DNA of 64,000 nt from Clostridiales bacterium (GTDB lineage Bacteria > Bacillota > Clostridia > Christensenellales > Borkfalkiaceae): assembly GCA_015055945.1 (NCBI GenBank), contig SVHH01000001.1:62001-126000 (forward strand). Reading direction: 5' to 3'. Below the pieces are notes generated by a model. The model was given only the letters and a program-made list of their open reading frames with translations, was not told the DNA's origin and did not search any database. A program made the position numbers and the translations under genes. This document shows, piece after piece, positions 52,609 to 61,973 of the stretch (positions are counted from its first letter, which is position 1; each line of letters starts with the position of its first letter).

Positions 52609-53082
52609 TTAAATTTTATAATTCGAATATTTTGTTAAACAAATATAATCATCTTCATATCGATAGTTTTCTTCACCGATATCAAAAATAAAATATTCAT
52701 ACCAACCATCCCCATATACACTGCGCCATCTTTTTTCCACTGAGACACTTTGTTTTTCATTATCAAAAACAATTTTTACAGCTTCGCCAACATTTTTCCA
52801 TCTTCCTGTATATTTTGAATTTTTCCACCAAACGTCTGCATTTCCGTCATTTTTTAGTATAAATTTAGCATATTTTTCAGTAAATACTTTTCCATCATAA
52901 GAGTCACCCCAATAATAATCTTTCTCATTAAAAAATCTAGCTTTATAATATTTAAATTCATAACATACAGCCGTTTCTTGTTCTGGTTCTGTCGGTGGAG
53001 TGGAATTATCACTGCCAGATGAACACGCAGTAAAAGTAAACATTGTTAATATTGCCAAAATAATAGCGAGAAGTTTTTTCAT
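52609..53082 (-). CDS. Small lipoprotein of unknown function (accessory cassette)
   Basis: 157 aa from ATG 53082; the longer frame opens with a GTG. Lipobox FTACSS, then a Pro/Glu linker and about 120 residues rich in aromatic residues (WKNSKYTGRWKNVG, GDGWYEYFIFD), probably a small beta-barrel. No family recognised. Visibly more AT-rich than the neighbouring housekeeping genes. The -35 of its promoter lies in the centre of a 27-bp palindrome, so the divergent XRE gene probably represses it. Confidence 0.75.
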   Translation of the reverse strand: MKKLLAIILAILTMFTFTACSSGSDNSTPPTEPEQETAVCYEFKYYKARFFNEKDYYWGDSYDGKVFTEKYAKFILKNDGNADVWWKNSKYTGRWKNVGEAVKIVFDNEKQSVSVEKRWRSVYGDGWYEYFIFDIGEENYRYEDDYICLTKYSNYKI

Positions 53083-53131
53083 GTGGTACACCTAATTCCT
53101 AAATATATAATGTATTATGTTATTTAAAACA

Positions 53132-53160
53132 ATTATACAAGCAATAAATAGTCTTGTCAA
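53132..53160 (-). promoter_or_regulatory. Consensus promoter of the cassette lipoprotein
   Basis: Minus strand TTGACA (53155-53160), 17-bp spacer, TATAAT (53132-53137). The -35 is embedded in the palindrome 53144-53170. Confidence 0.85.
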
Positions 53161-53170
53161 GACTATTTAT
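53144..53170. promoter_or_regulatory. 27-bp perfect palindrome, probable operator of the XRE regulator
   Basis: Two 13-bp arms (ataaatagtcttg and its exact complement) around one central base. A further half-site aagactat recurs at 53188-53195, overlapping the XRE gene -10, 29 bp from the same octamer in the palindrome. Placement fits repression of both divergent genes. Confidence 0.75.
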
Positions 53171-53192
53171 GTAAAAATATTCCAAATAAGAC

Positions 53193-53198
53193 TATACT
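53193..53198 (+). promoter_or_regulatory. -10 element of the XRE gene
   Basis: TATACT ends 8 nt before the ATG at 53207 and no Shine-Dalgarno is visible, which suggests a leaderless transcript. The -35 is poor (atgtaa at 53169-53174). Confidence 0.5.
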
Positions 53199-53206
53199 CT
53201 AATTGT

Positions 53207-53416
53207 ATGGCGTGTTTAATTAAAGAGCGCATAAGAGAATTGCGCATTGAAAACAAACTTAATCAAAGCGAACTTGCAAAAAAGTGCAACGTAAAACAAT
53301 CGTGTGTTAGTAAATGGGAGCGCGGCGAAACTTTACCTGACGCAGAAATGATTATTACCCTTGCTGAAATATTTAATGTTAGCGCAGATTATCTATTAGG
53401 TATAAATGATTGTTAA
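53207..53416 (+). CDS. XRE-family transcriptional regulator (small)
   Basis: 69 aa from ATG 53207; the upstream part of the ORF-track frame is promoter DNA. A single Cro/C1-type helix-turn-helix: IRELRIENKLNQSELAKKCNVKQSCVSKWERGETLP, ending ADYLLG. It is the only plus-strand gene in a long minus-strand operon region, divergent from the lipoprotein whose promoter carries the palindrome. Autoregulation plus repression of the neighbour is inferred. Confidence 0.88.
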   Translation: MACLIKERIRELRIENKLNQSELAKKCNVKQSCVSKWERGETLPDAEMIITLAEIFNVSADYLLGINDC

Positions 53417-53425
53417 TTTAAAACT

Positions 53426-53457
53426 AAAAAGCGACTGAGTTTTTTCAGTCGCTTTTA
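53426..53457. terminator. Bidirectional terminator
   Basis: Stem aaaagcgactga / cagtcgctttt with A/T runs, between the XRE gene and the second lipoprotein. Confidence 0.85.
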
Positions 53458-53469
53458 TTTTTTTATAAA

Positions 53470-53832
53470 TTAATCAACTTTTTGCAAAACCATACCGCTA
53501 TCGCCATTATTATAGGTAAGCGTGTCGCCGTCTAAGGTATATTCTTGGGGTTCATCACCTATGGTAATGGTAACGGTTTTACCCTTTTGTTCCCAAGTAC
53601 CTTCTTTAACAACGCTACCGAGGATGGTTTTGGTTGTCATCTTTGCAACGCCGTCTTTTTCGAGTTCAAGTTTGATGTAATCTTCATCCAACTTTTCACC
53701 AACTTCAACGGTAATGCCAGCCTCTGTCATCGACTTAATTTTATAAGTGCCTGCAGCAGTGTTACAAGCGGCTAAACCAACGCAGCAAACGCAAAGAATA
53801 GACGCAACTAAGATTGTTAATAATTTTTTCAT
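53470..53832 (-). CDS. Small lipocalin-like lipoprotein of unknown function
   Basis: 120 aa. Lipobox GLAACN, then about 95 residues of short strands: GTYKIKSMTEAGITVEVG, GTWEQKGKTVTITIGDEPQEYTLDGDTLTY. This pattern is common in small clostridial lipoproteins with a lipocalin-like half-barrel. Own consensus promoter and ggagg. The gene and the XRE/lipoprotein pair separate ftsY from ylxM. Confidence 0.8.
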   Translation of the reverse strand: MKKLLTILVASILCVCCVGLAACNTAAGTYKIKSMTEAGITVEVGEKLDEDYIKLELEKDGVAKMTTKTILGSVVKEGTWEQKGKTVTITIGDEPQEYTLDGDTLTYNNGDSGMVLQKVD

Positions 53833-53870
53833 TTTCGTTTCCTCCTGTAAGTCTCTTATGACTTTTCTTT

Positions 53871-53899
53871 ATTATACTATTGATTTTGCTTATTGTCAA
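53871..53899 (-). promoter_or_regulatory. Consensus promoter of the second cassette lipoprotein
   Basis: Minus strand TTGACA (53894-53899), 17-bp spacer, TATAAT (53871-53876). Confidence 0.85.
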
Positions 53900-53916
53900 T
53901 ACCGATTTTTAAAAAA

Positions 53917-53949
53917 TTTAAAGGCAACAAACAAATTTTTGCCTTTAAT
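53917..53949 (-). terminator. Terminator of the asnS-ftsY operon
   Basis: Stem aaaggcaa / ttgccttt with an A/T-rich loop and T-run on the minus strand, directly after ftsY. Confidence 0.7.
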
Positions 53950-53963
53950 TTTTATCAATTTAA

Positions 53964-54860
53964 TTAAAACATACTGTCTACAAAGTCTTGAGCGTTAAAA
54001 TCTTCAATATCGTCGATTTTTTCACCAGTTCCAACAAAGCATACGGGAACTTCTAATTCATACGATAATGAAATAATAAAGCCGCCTTTTGCCGTGCCGT
54101 CAAGTTTGGTTAAAATTATACCGTCAATACCAACCGCTTCGTTAAACACTTCCACTTGGTTATAAGCGTTTTGACCAGTAGTTGCATCAAGTGCTATAAG
54201 TTTATAATAGTTTGCCGCGGGATATTCACGCTTAACAACCCTATCCATCTTTTTTAATTCTTCCATAAGGTTGGCCTTTACGTGAAGTCTACCCGCTGTA
54301 TCAATTATTAAAACGTCGGTATTTTTAGCCTTTGCAGACTCGATTGCATCGAATACAACTGCTGATGCATCAGCGCCTTCAGAATGCTTTATAATGCGAA
54401 CTTTTGCCCTTTCCGCCCAAACAGAAAGTTGATCGGCAGCAGCCGCACGGAAGGTGTCCGCCGCTGCGATAGTTACGCTTTTGCCTTCTTTTACGAATTT
54501 GTTGGCAAGTTTACCGATAGTGGTTGTTTTACCCACACCGTTTACCCCTACGACCATAATAACAGCGGGCGAAGTAATTTGTAGCCCGTCAGCATAATCA
54601 ATCGTTTCAAACAATTCTTTTTTAAGAAGTTCAATTACGTACTCTTTATCTTTGCACTTTTCTTTAATGGCAACGTCGCGAATTTCATCAACGATTTCCA
54701 TAGTGGTTTTAACTGAAACGTCGGCAGAAATCAAAATATCTTCCAACTCTTCATAAAAATCTTCACCAATTTTATCTTTTGCGAAAAGTTCGTTTAATTT
54801 TTTTGAAATTCCGTCTCTAGTTTTAGTCAAAACGGCTTTTAATTTACTGAATAATCCCAT
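53964..54860 (-). CDS. ftsY: SRP receptor GTPase FtsY
   Basis: 298 aa, only the NG domain without the acidic A domain of E. coli, as usual in Firmicutes. GVNGVGKTTTIGKLA, DTAGRLHVK, TKLDGTAKGG. It docks SRP-ribosome complexes at the membrane. Thirty-nine nt after smc. Confidence 0.97.
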   Translation of the reverse strand: MGLFSKLKAVLTKTRDGISKKLNELFAKDKIGEDFYEELEDILISADVSVKTTMEIVDEIRDVAIKEKCKDKEYVIELLKKELFETIDYADGLQITSPAVIMVVGVNGVGKTTTIGKLANKFVKEGKSVTIAAADTFRAAAADQLSVWAERAKVRIIKHSEGADASAVVFDAIESAKAKNTDVLIIDTAGRLHVKANLMEELKKMDRVVKREYPAANYYKLIALDATTGQNAYNQVEVFNEAVGIDGIILTKLDGTAKGGFIISLSYELEVPVCFVGTGEKIDDIEDFNAQDFVDSMF

Positions 54861-54899
54861 AAAAATCCTTTTTGGAGTTAATAACGCTAAATTTTTCCC

Positions 54900-57800
54900 T
54901 TATAATATTTCTCCAGTAACATCCGAAACATCAGAAAGTTTAACCGACACCATCTTAGAAACACCCTTTTCTTGCATGGTTACGCCGAAAAGTGCGTCTG
55001 CCATTTCCATAGTGGGCTTTCTGTGAGTGATAACGATAAATTGAGTTTCTTCACTAAACTTTTGAAGATATCTTGCAAATCTATCTACGTTTGCTTCGTC
55101 AAGCGCTGCTTCAATTTCGTCGAGCACGCAGAACGGCATAGGACGGAGTTTTAAGATAGAGAACAAAATTGCGATAGCGGTAAGCGCCTTTTCACCACCA
55201 GAAAGGAGTGAAAGTTTTTGAAGTTTCTTTCCCGGGGGTTCGGCAACTATTTCAATACCTGCTTCCAGCCTATCTTCAACGTCGGTGTAGTCGATTTCTA
55301 ACATCGCTCTACCGCCACCGAACAATTCTTTGAATATTCTTTGGAAGTTTTCGTTAATCTTGGTAAAGCCTTCATCAAACTGAGTAAGCATTTCCGCTTT
55401 AATCTTATCGATTGCTTCTTTTAAGTCTTTTTCAGCCTTTTCCAAGTCTTCCTTTTGGGTAATCATTTCTTCATAACGCTCTTTCAACGCCTTACAATCT
55501 TCAATAGCGGTTGCGTTGATAGCGCCGAGAGAAGAACGCTTTCTTCTAAGACGATTGATTTCCGCTTCACCAGCCACGGCATCGTAACCTTCTTCACGAT
55601 GCTTAACGGCGGTTTCATAAGTTTCTTGATAATCTTCCCAAATGCTTTGTTGCAAGTATTCAAGGTCAGAGTCGATTTTAGCAAGCGCAATTTCTTCCGC
55701 GTGTTTCTTTTCAGAAAGATCAGTTATTGCTTGAGATAATTGCTTTTTCTTTTCATCGTTTTTGTTTAATCTATCGCGAAGTTCAAGTTTGTTGTTTTCG
55801 ATGTTTTCAATCTTTTCTCTAATACCGTTGATATAATCTTGTTCTTCCTTAGTAAGCGCAATTTTTTCTTGATCAAGGCGCAATTCTTCAATGATGCCTT
55901 CAGCGCCTTCGTTGCTCTTTTTCAAGTTAATATTAGTTTGTTCAGCATCGCTGATAACGCCACCAAGACGCTTGTTTTCACCATCAAGTCTACTAATTTC
56001 CGCCTTCAACTGGGTAATTTTAACCTGAAGCGCAGTAGATTCTTCAGCGATTTGGTCGCGTTCTTTTCTAAGTGCGTCGTATTCGGCTTGGTGCTTGTCC
56101 GCACTCATTTTTGCAGTTTGCTTATCCGTTTCAAGTTTATCGCCGCCGCTTTGAACAGCCATAAAATCAGCGTCTACTTTGCTAATTCTTTCGTTTACCT
56201 TTTCGATAAGGTCGGTAGTCGTTTCAATTTCTCTACCGATTTCGATAAGCGCCTTTTCCGCAGCGCCTTGCTTTTCACGCTCAACCAAGATTTGTTGACG
56301 CTTTTCGTTATAAAGGTCGTTGAGCATAGAAAGGTCGTCTAGCGCCTTGTCGCGCTTTCTTTCAAGTTCGCCTTTAGCCGCTTTAATTTTATCCATTTCC
56401 GCTTTTTTAATGCGGAGTTGTTCGGCATTTTCTTCAATCTTTCTATCGCTAGAAAGTAAACCAACCGTATCCGTTCTTCTTGAACCGCCAGTCATTGCAC
56501 CTTGGGTATTGAAAACGTCGCCGTCGAGCGTTACCATTTTGAACGCAAAACGGTATTTATCCGCAATTTTAGTAGCATTTTCCAAGGTGTCGACTATTAA
56601 GGTGTTGCCCAAAAGGTTAGAAATAACGTTTTCATACTGTTTATCGTATGAAACGAGTTTATTTGCTACGCCGAGCGCGCCCCTTTCGTTAAGCGCGTTA
56701 GTAACGGCAGCGCTTTGCTCTCTAGGTTTAACTGAAGTTATGGGAAGGAAGGTCATTCTACCGAGTTTATTGACCTTTAAGTATTCGATTAAATATCTAG
56801 CGTCGTCGGGGGTTGCGGTAACCACGTTTTGCGCAGCGGCAGAAAGCGCGGTTTCTAACGCAATATCAAACTTTTTATCGCTCTTGATAAGTTCGGCAAC
56901 AACGCCCTTAATGCGCTTTTTCAACTCGCCGTTTTCTTTTGCTTTGTTGAGAAGATTTTTTACAGCGGGTGCATAGCCGTCGTAATTATCCTTTAACGCT
57001 TTGTAGAAGTTATCTTTGGTAATCAAAGTGGTAACTACTGAGTTAAGTGAATAAATTGCGTTATCAGCTTTAGCCACTTCTTCATTGCCGTTTCTAACTT
57101 CGTCTTCTTTATTTTCAATTCTATTCTTTAAGTCGAAAACAGAACGGTCGAGTTCGTTAATATTGTTATCCGCGCGTTCCTTTTCGTTAAACAAACCTTC
57201 TCTCTTAACAGACGCTTCATCAAGGCGCTTAGTAAGTTCTTCACGCTTAGCGAGAAGATTTTCCTTTTCGATAGACATCGTGCCCTTGTTCAACTTAATG
57301 TCGGAGAGAGATTCGATTGATTCGATAACCTTTTTTCTGCTTGATTCGGCAAGTTCTTCGCCGAGAGTGATTTGCTCGGTTAAAGATAAGAGTTTTTTAC
57401 TGAGTTTTTCAGCCTTATCAGAGAGTTTTCCAAGTTCTTCTTGATCTTTAGTCAAATCGATATAATTAGCATCGAAAGTGGTCTTGCTTTCTTTGATAAG
57501 TTCAATATTTTCTTTAATTTCTTTTTCAGCGCGTTCAATTTGCCCTAAAAGATAAGAAATTTTTTGTTCGTAAAGTTGTTTTGCGCCCGAACTTTGTTCC
57601 ATATGTACGCGCTTTTCCAAAAGTTCGTCGTTTAAGTTTCTAAGTCTTAAATCGGCTTCGTTGATATCAGAGAAAATCTTATCGTACTCTATTTGCGCGT
57701 TAGAAAACTCTTCTTGACGGAGCGCGTTTTCTTCATCTAAGCCTTTAATTCTAGTATAAATTTTGCCCTTTGCACTCTCTACGCCGTCAACTTTAGCAAT

Positions 57801-58490
57801 ATAGGTGTTGAGTTCGTGGAACTTTAAACTTTCAGAAAGTTCGTTGAACTCTTTAGCCTTTTGCGCTTGGCGCTCTAACGGTGCTAATTGATTTTCTATT
57901 TCCGACAAAATATCGGTATAGCGCACCAAGTTTTCGTGAGTACGCTCTAACTTTCTTTGAGATTCGTTCTTTCTTGTCTTAAATTTTGCAATACCCGTTG
58001 CTTCTTCAAAGATAAGTCGTCTATCTTCGGGTTTTGCCGACATAATTTCTTCAACCCTGCCTTGACCGATAATGGTATAACCTTCTTTACCGATACCACA
58101 TTCGTGAAGAAGTTCAACGATATCGCGAAGACGTGCGGGTTGCTTGTTTATGTAATATTCACTTTCACCGCTACGGAAAAGTTTACGCGTGATTATAACT
58201 TCGTTATAGTCGATACTGAACATTCTGTTAGAGTTATCGAAGTACAACGAAACTTCACAGTAAGATAAACTCTTTCTGCCTTGCGTACCGCTAAATATTA
58301 CGTCTTGCATGCTAGAACCACGCAAAGATTTCGCTGATTGCTCACCTAGCACCCAGCGAATTGCATCGGCTACGTTACTTTTACCGCAGCCGTTCGGTCC
58401 TACGATACCGGTTATTCCGTTGCCGAACTTGATTTCCGCTTTGTCGGCAAATGATTTAAATCCGTAAATTTCAACTTTTTCGAAATTCAC
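54900..58490 (-). CDS. smc: Chromosome segregation ATPase SMC
   Basis: 1196 aa, full length. N-terminal Walker A GPNGCGKSN, long coiled coils (about 170-500 and 670-1010) flanking the hinge (about 515-650), signature LSGGEKALTAIA and Walker B CVLDEIEAALDEANV. It compacts and segregates the chromosome with ScpAB. Starts with GTG that overlaps the rnc stop by one base. Confidence 0.98.
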   Translation of the reverse strand: MNFEKVEIYGFKSFADKAEIKFGNGITGIVGPNGCGKSNVADAIRWVLGEQSAKSLRGSSMQDVIFSGTQGRKSLSYCEVSLYFDNSNRMFSIDYNEVIITRKLFRSGESEYYINKQPARLRDIVELLHECGIGKEGYTIIGQGRVEEIMSAKPEDRRLIFEEATGIAKFKTRKNESQRKLERTHENLVRYTDILSEIENQLAPLERQAQKAKEFNELSESLKFHELNTYIAKVDGVESAKGKIYTRIKGLDEENALRQEEFSNAQIEYDKIFSDINEADLRLRNLNDELLEKRVHMEQSSGAKQLYEQKISYLLGQIERAEKEIKENIELIKESKTTFDANYIDLTKDQEELGKLSDKAEKLSKKLLSLTEQITLGEELAESSRKKVIESIESLSDIKLNKGTMSIEKENLLAKREELTKRLDEASVKREGLFNEKERADNNINELDRSVFDLKNRIENKEDEVRNGNEEVAKADNAIYSLNSVVTTLITKDNFYKALKDNYDGYAPAVKNLLNKAKENGELKKRIKGVVAELIKSDKKFDIALETALSAAAQNVVTATPDDARYLIEYLKVNKLGRMTFLPITSVKPREQSAAVTNALNERGALGVANKLVSYDKQYENVISNLLGNTLIVDTLENATKIADKYRFAFKMVTLDGDVFNTQGAMTGGSRRTDTVGLLSSDRKIEENAEQLRIKKAEMDKIKAAKGELERKRDKALDDLSMLNDLYNEKRQQILVEREKQGAAEKALIEIGREIETTTDLIEKVNERISKVDADFMAVQSGGDKLETDKQTAKMSADKHQAEYDALRKERDQIAEESTALQVKITQLKAEISRLDGENKRLGGVISDAEQTNINLKKSNEGAEGIIEELRLDQEKIALTKEEQDYINGIREKIENIENNKLELRDRLNKNDEKKKQLSQAITDLSEKKHAEEIALAKIDSDLEYLQQSIWEDYQETYETAVKHREEGYDAVAGEAEINRLRRKRSSLGAINATAIEDCKALKERYEEMITQKEDLEKAEKDLKEAIDKIKAEMLTQFDEGFTKINENFQRIFKELFGGGRAMLEIDYTDVEDRLEAGIEIVAEPPGKKLQKLSLLSGGEKALTAIAILFSILKLRPMPFCVLDEIEAALDEANVDRFARYLQKFSEETQFIVITHRKPTMEMADALFGVTMQEKGVSKMVSVKLSDVSDVTGEIL

Positions 58491-59191
58491 TACTTGTTAC
58501 CACCTTGTTTAAGTATTTTTAAGGCTTTTGCAGCTGCTTGCGCTTCCGCTATCTTCTTGCTTGCGCCCTCGCCTTCAGCAATAATCTTACCGTTAAGGAG
58601 CGCAGCCACTCTAAATTTCGGCGAATGATCCGGACCTTTTTTCCAAAGCAGTTCGTAACCGACACTGCCTATCTTGGTTTTTTGTACGTATTCTTGAAAT
58701 TCGTTTTTTGCTTCGCCAATATTTTCCACCGCTTTTTTATTTTTAGCGTTTTCTAAATAATCAGCAATGATCGTTCTTTCAACGAACTTTTTAACTTCCT
58801 TTAATCCACCGTCAAAGTACATACCCGCAACGACTGCTTCATATATGCTTGACCAAGTTTTATCTTCCGGGGTAATGCGGTTTTTTAAGCCCCTACCCAG
58901 CAACAAATGCTCGTCAAGCCCAAGTTTTTTAACCGAACGCATAAGCGGTGTTTTAGAAACTATTTCCGCTCTAATTTGCGTCAAGTCCCCTTCGTCGCCC
59001 CTAGCGTTTTTGTAAAGGTATTCCGTTACGACAAATTCCATAATAGAATCGCCGAAAAACTCTAAGAGTTCGTTATCTTTTTGACCGTGTTCGTACCCGT
59101 AAGACGAATGCGTAAAACACTGTCTAAGTAAAATCTTATCTTTGAACGAATACCCTAACTTTTCTTCAACGATTGAAGTATCAAAAATCAT
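58490..59191 (-). CDS. rnc: Ribonuclease III
   Basis: 233 aa. Nuclease domain with LLEFFGDSIMEF (catalytic Asp/Glu) and a C-terminal double-stranded-RNA-binding domain (about 155-228, ending GEGASKKIAEAQAAAKALK). It processes rRNA precursors. The fabD-fabG-acpP genes that often lie between plsX and rnc are absent here. Confidence 0.97.
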   Translation of the reverse strand: MIFDTSIVEEKLGYSFKDKILLRQCFTHSSYGYEHGQKDNELLEFFGDSIMEFVVTEYLYKNARGDEGDLTQIRAEIVSKTPLMRSVKKLGLDEHLLLGRGLKNRITPEDKTWSSIYEAVVAGMYFDGGLKEVKKFVERTIIADYLENAKNKKAVENIGEAKNEFQEYVQKTKIGSVGYELLWKKGPDHSPKFRVAALLNGKIIAEGEGASKKIAEAQAAAKALKILKQGGNK

Positions 59192-59195
59192 TTGT

Positions 59196-60209
59196 TTACA
59201 CCTCGGGGGTATATAACGCCAACTTTTCAGTTATTTTGTCTGCAATGTTAAAACCAGCGTAATCAACCGCTTGGAAAACCGTGTTCATAATGGTTTCCGC
59301 AGTAGACGAGCCGTGCGCTTTGATAACGGGTTTATTTACGCCGATAAAGAGTGCGCCGCCCTTGTTTTGATAATCGAGTTTATTTCTAATCGTACCGAAA
59401 GTATCTTTCAAGAACAAACCGCCAATTTTAGCCTTTGTGCTTGAATAAATACCTTGCTTGATTATCTTCATAACGACGCCAACAGCGCCTTCAATAGATT
59501 TTAATGCAATATTACCGGCAAAACCGTCGGTTACGACTATATCTTGCTTGCCGTTTAAGATATCTCTACCTTCGATATTCCCTACGAAGTTGATGCCTTT
59601 TAGGTTCTTTAAGATAGGGAAAACTTCGTGATTTAACATATTTCCCTTTTCATCTTCCGTACCGTTAGAAAGAAGTGCAACTCTGGGGTTTTCAATGCCT
59701 TGCGCCTCTGCGTAAGCAGTGCCCATAAGCGCAAACTGAACAAGGTTAATAGGCTTGCAGTCAGCATTTGCGCCACAGTCTAAAAGGTAAACCTTTTGAT
59801 TGTCGTCCGCGGTGGGAAGCGTCGGGCATAACGCGGGGCGGTTTACACCCTTAATTCTACCTAGTTTTAAGGTTGCTCCAACCAAAACCGCGCCTGTTGA
59901 ACCAGCCGAAACGAACGCTTTCATCTCATCGTTTTCTTTGAGTTCTTTAAACGCCACGCAAAGCGAACTGTCGGGTTTTTTTCTAATAGCCACGGTGGGT
60001 TCTTCTTCACAAGTAATAACTTCAGGCGCGTGGATAATCTCTACCCTGCTAGCGTCAAACTTGTATTTTTTAAGTTCTTCCTTTATAACGTCTTCCTTGC
60101 CTACTAAAACTACGGTAAAACCGTCTCTAGCATTTACAGCGTCGATTGCGCCTTGAATAATTTGTACGGGAGAATTATCTCCGCCAAAAGCATCAACTAA
60201 AATTTTCAT
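59196..60209 (-). CDS. plsX: Phosphate acyltransferase PlsX
   Basis: 337 aa. DAFGGDNSP at the N-terminus, SAGSTGA and DGFAGNIALKS are family signatures. It makes acyl-phosphate from acyl-ACP for PlsY. Four nt before rnc and 10 nt after asnS. Confidence 0.97.
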   Translation of the reverse strand: MKILVDAFGGDNSPVQIIQGAIDAVNARDGFTVVLVGKEDVIKEELKKYKFDASRVEIIHAPEVITCEEEPTVAIRKKPDSSLCVAFKELKENDEMKAFVSAGSTGAVLVGATLKLGRIKGVNRPALCPTLPTADDNQKVYLLDCGANADCKPINLVQFALMGTAYAEAQGIENPRVALLSNGTEDEKGNMLNHEVFPILKNLKGINFVGNIEGRDILNGKQDIVVTDGFAGNIALKSIEGAVGVVMKIIKQGIYSSTKAKIGGLFLKDTFGTIRNKLDYQNKGGALFIGVNKPVIKAHGSSTAETIMNTVFQAVDYAGFNIADKITEKLALYTPEV

Positions 60210-60219
60210 ATTTTACCTC

Positions 60220-61611
60220 TTAGTTTTCTAAAGTACCAACCGTTCTGGGGAAAGGCAACACGTCGCGAATGTTAGAAATACCAGTAAGGTACATAATCAT
60301 TCTTTCAAAGCCCAAACCAAAACCAGAGTGAACGACACCGCCGTACTTTCTTAAGTCAAGGTATGACTTATAATCGTCCTTATTAAGTCCGCATTCAGCC
60401 ATTCTTTGTTCTAAGATTTCCATTCTTTCTTCACGTTGACTGCCGCCGATAAGTTCGCCGATACCGGGAACTAAAAGGTCTGATGCCGCAACCGTCTTGC
60501 CGTCGTCGTTAAGGCGCATATAAAAAGCCTTGATTTCCTTGGGATAATCGGTTAAGAATACCGGCTTTTTGAAAACTTGTTCAGTAATATATCTTTCGTG
60601 TTCGCTCTGCAAATCGCAGCCCCAGTATACGGGCGCGTCGAACTTGTCTTTTACCTTTTCTAAAATTTCAATTGCTTCAGTGTAAGTTAAACGCTTAAAT
60701 TCGTTGTTCTTAACGTTGTTAAGTCTTTCGATAAGCCCTTTATCGATAAAGTTATTTAAGAATTCAATTTCTTCCTTGCAAGTTTCCATAACTCTGTTGA
60801 TGATATATTTAACCATATCTTCAGCGCAGTCCATATCGTCTGAAAGGTCTGCAAACGCGAGTTCGGGTTCAATCATCCAGAATTCCGCTGCGTGGCGAAC
60901 GGTGTTAGAGTGCTCTGCTCTAAAGGTCGGTCCAAAGGTGTAAACGTTTGCGTAAGCCATAGCAAAGTTTTCAACGTCGAGTTGACCTGATACGGTAAGG
61001 CTTGCCTTTTTACCGAAGAAGTCTTGCTTGTAATCGGTTGCACCTTCTTCCATCGGAACGTTGTCAAGGTCGAGCGTGGTTACTTGGAACATTGCGCCAG
61101 CACCTTCACAGTCGCTACCAGTAATGATGGGCGTATGCACGTAAACGAAACCGCGTTCGTTAAAGAATGAGTGAACAGCGAAAGCCGCTTCACTTCTAAT
61201 CTTAAACACGGCGTTAAATGTGTTGGTACGGGGACGCAAATGCGGCATGGTACGCAAAAACTCTAAGGTGTGTCTTTTCTTTTGTAAGGGATATTCGGGT
61301 GAAGAAGTGCCGAGAACGGTTACTTCATCCGCGTTGATTTCAAACGGTTGCTTATTTTCGGGCGTTAAAATGAGCGTGCCCTTTACCATTAAGCAAGCGC
61401 CTACGTTTTGTTTTGCAATTTCATCGTAATTATTTACTTTATTTCTATCGAAAACGATTTGGCAATTCTTAAAATAAGAACCGTCGTTAAGTTCGATAAA
61501 ACCAAAAGACTTGCTGTCGCGAATAGTCTTAGCCCAACCGCATACGGTAACGGTTTTGCCGCCAAAATCAGCGGGGTTAACAAATATTTCTTTCAAAACT
61601 GTTCTTTTCAT
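60220..61611 (-). CDS. asnS: Asparaginyl-tRNA synthetase
   Basis: 463 aa class IIb synthetase. N-terminal OB anticodon-binding fold ([24 protein letters not shown]), motif 2 [21 protein letters not shown] and motif 3 [11 protein letters not shown]. The asparagine rather than aspartate type is supported by the compact length and the AEFWMIEPE string. First gene of asnS-plsX-rnc-smc-ftsY. Confidence 0.96.
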   Translation of the reverse strand: MKRTVLKEIFVNPADFGGKTVTVCGWAKTIRDSKSFGFIELNDGSYFKNCQIVFDRNKVNNYDEIAKQNVGACLMVKGTLILTPENKQPFEINADEVTVLGTSSPEYPLQKKRHTLEFLRTMPHLRPRTNTFNAVFKIRSEAAFAVHSFFNERGFVYVHTPIITGSDCEGAGAMFQVTTLDLDNVPMEEGATDYKQDFFGKKASLTVSGQLDVENFAMAYANVYTFGPTFRAEHSNTVRHAAEFWMIEPELAFADLSDDMDCAEDMVKYIINRVMETCKEEIEFLNNFIDKGLIERLNNVKNNEFKRLTYTEAIEILEKVKDKFDAPVYWGCDLQSEHERYITEQVFKKPVFLTDYPKEIKAFYMRLNDDGKTVAASDLLVPGIGELIGGSQREERMEILEQRMAECGLNKDDYKSYLDLRKYGGVVHSGFGLGFERMIMYLTGISNIRDVLPFPRTVGTLEN

Positions 61612-61718
61612 AATTCACCTGCGTATATGCTTTTTAAAATTACTTTACTATTATAACATCTTTTAAAGGCTTTTTCAAGAATTTTAAGGCGCAAAGTAAC
61701 TTTTTATTGTCTAAAAAC

Positions 61719-61757
61719 AAAAAAATCCCCAACATTATCCGTTGAAGATTTTTTATC
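61719..61757 (-). terminator. Terminator of the 42-aa ORF
   Basis: Minus-strand stem aatcttcaac / gttggggatt (GU pairs) followed by a T-run. Confidence 0.65.
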
Positions 61758-61776
61758 TTTAATTTTTAGCGAGTTA

Positions 61777-61905
61777 TCAGTCGTTTTTTTGCGTTTCTTC
61801 CACGAGTTTTGGCGGGCGTTCATCTTTAAGTGCCATAATGTAATTGCCGTACTGCTCGTCGGTGAGTTTTATTACTTTATTCTTGTTCTTTTTGCGTTTA
61901 GCCAT
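61777..61905 (-). CDS. Small basic protein, 42 aa, unknown (missing from the ORF track)
   Basis: MAKRKKNKNKVIKLTDEQYG start, then a helical, acidic C-terminal half (EERPPKLVEET-like). A strong ggagg lies 9 nt before the ATG and a terminator directly follows the stop, which together support a real gene. No family recognised. The basic N-terminus suggests RNA, ribosome or membrane-surface contact, which is a guess. Confidence 0.65.
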   Translation of the reverse strand: MAKRKKNKNKVIKLTDEQYGNYIMALKDERPPKLVEETQKND

Positions 61906-61973
61906 AATTTTTTCCTCCAAAAAAGAATACTCTTATTATGCTCAACGCCTAAATTTTTATACCGAGAAAAAGT

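Noticed and set aside
55839-56976. Long plus-strand ORFs (167 and 218 aa) opposite smc
   Set aside because: Shadows of the coiled-coil and hinge codons of smc; no start signals and Ser/Phe-rich composition typical of antisense frames.
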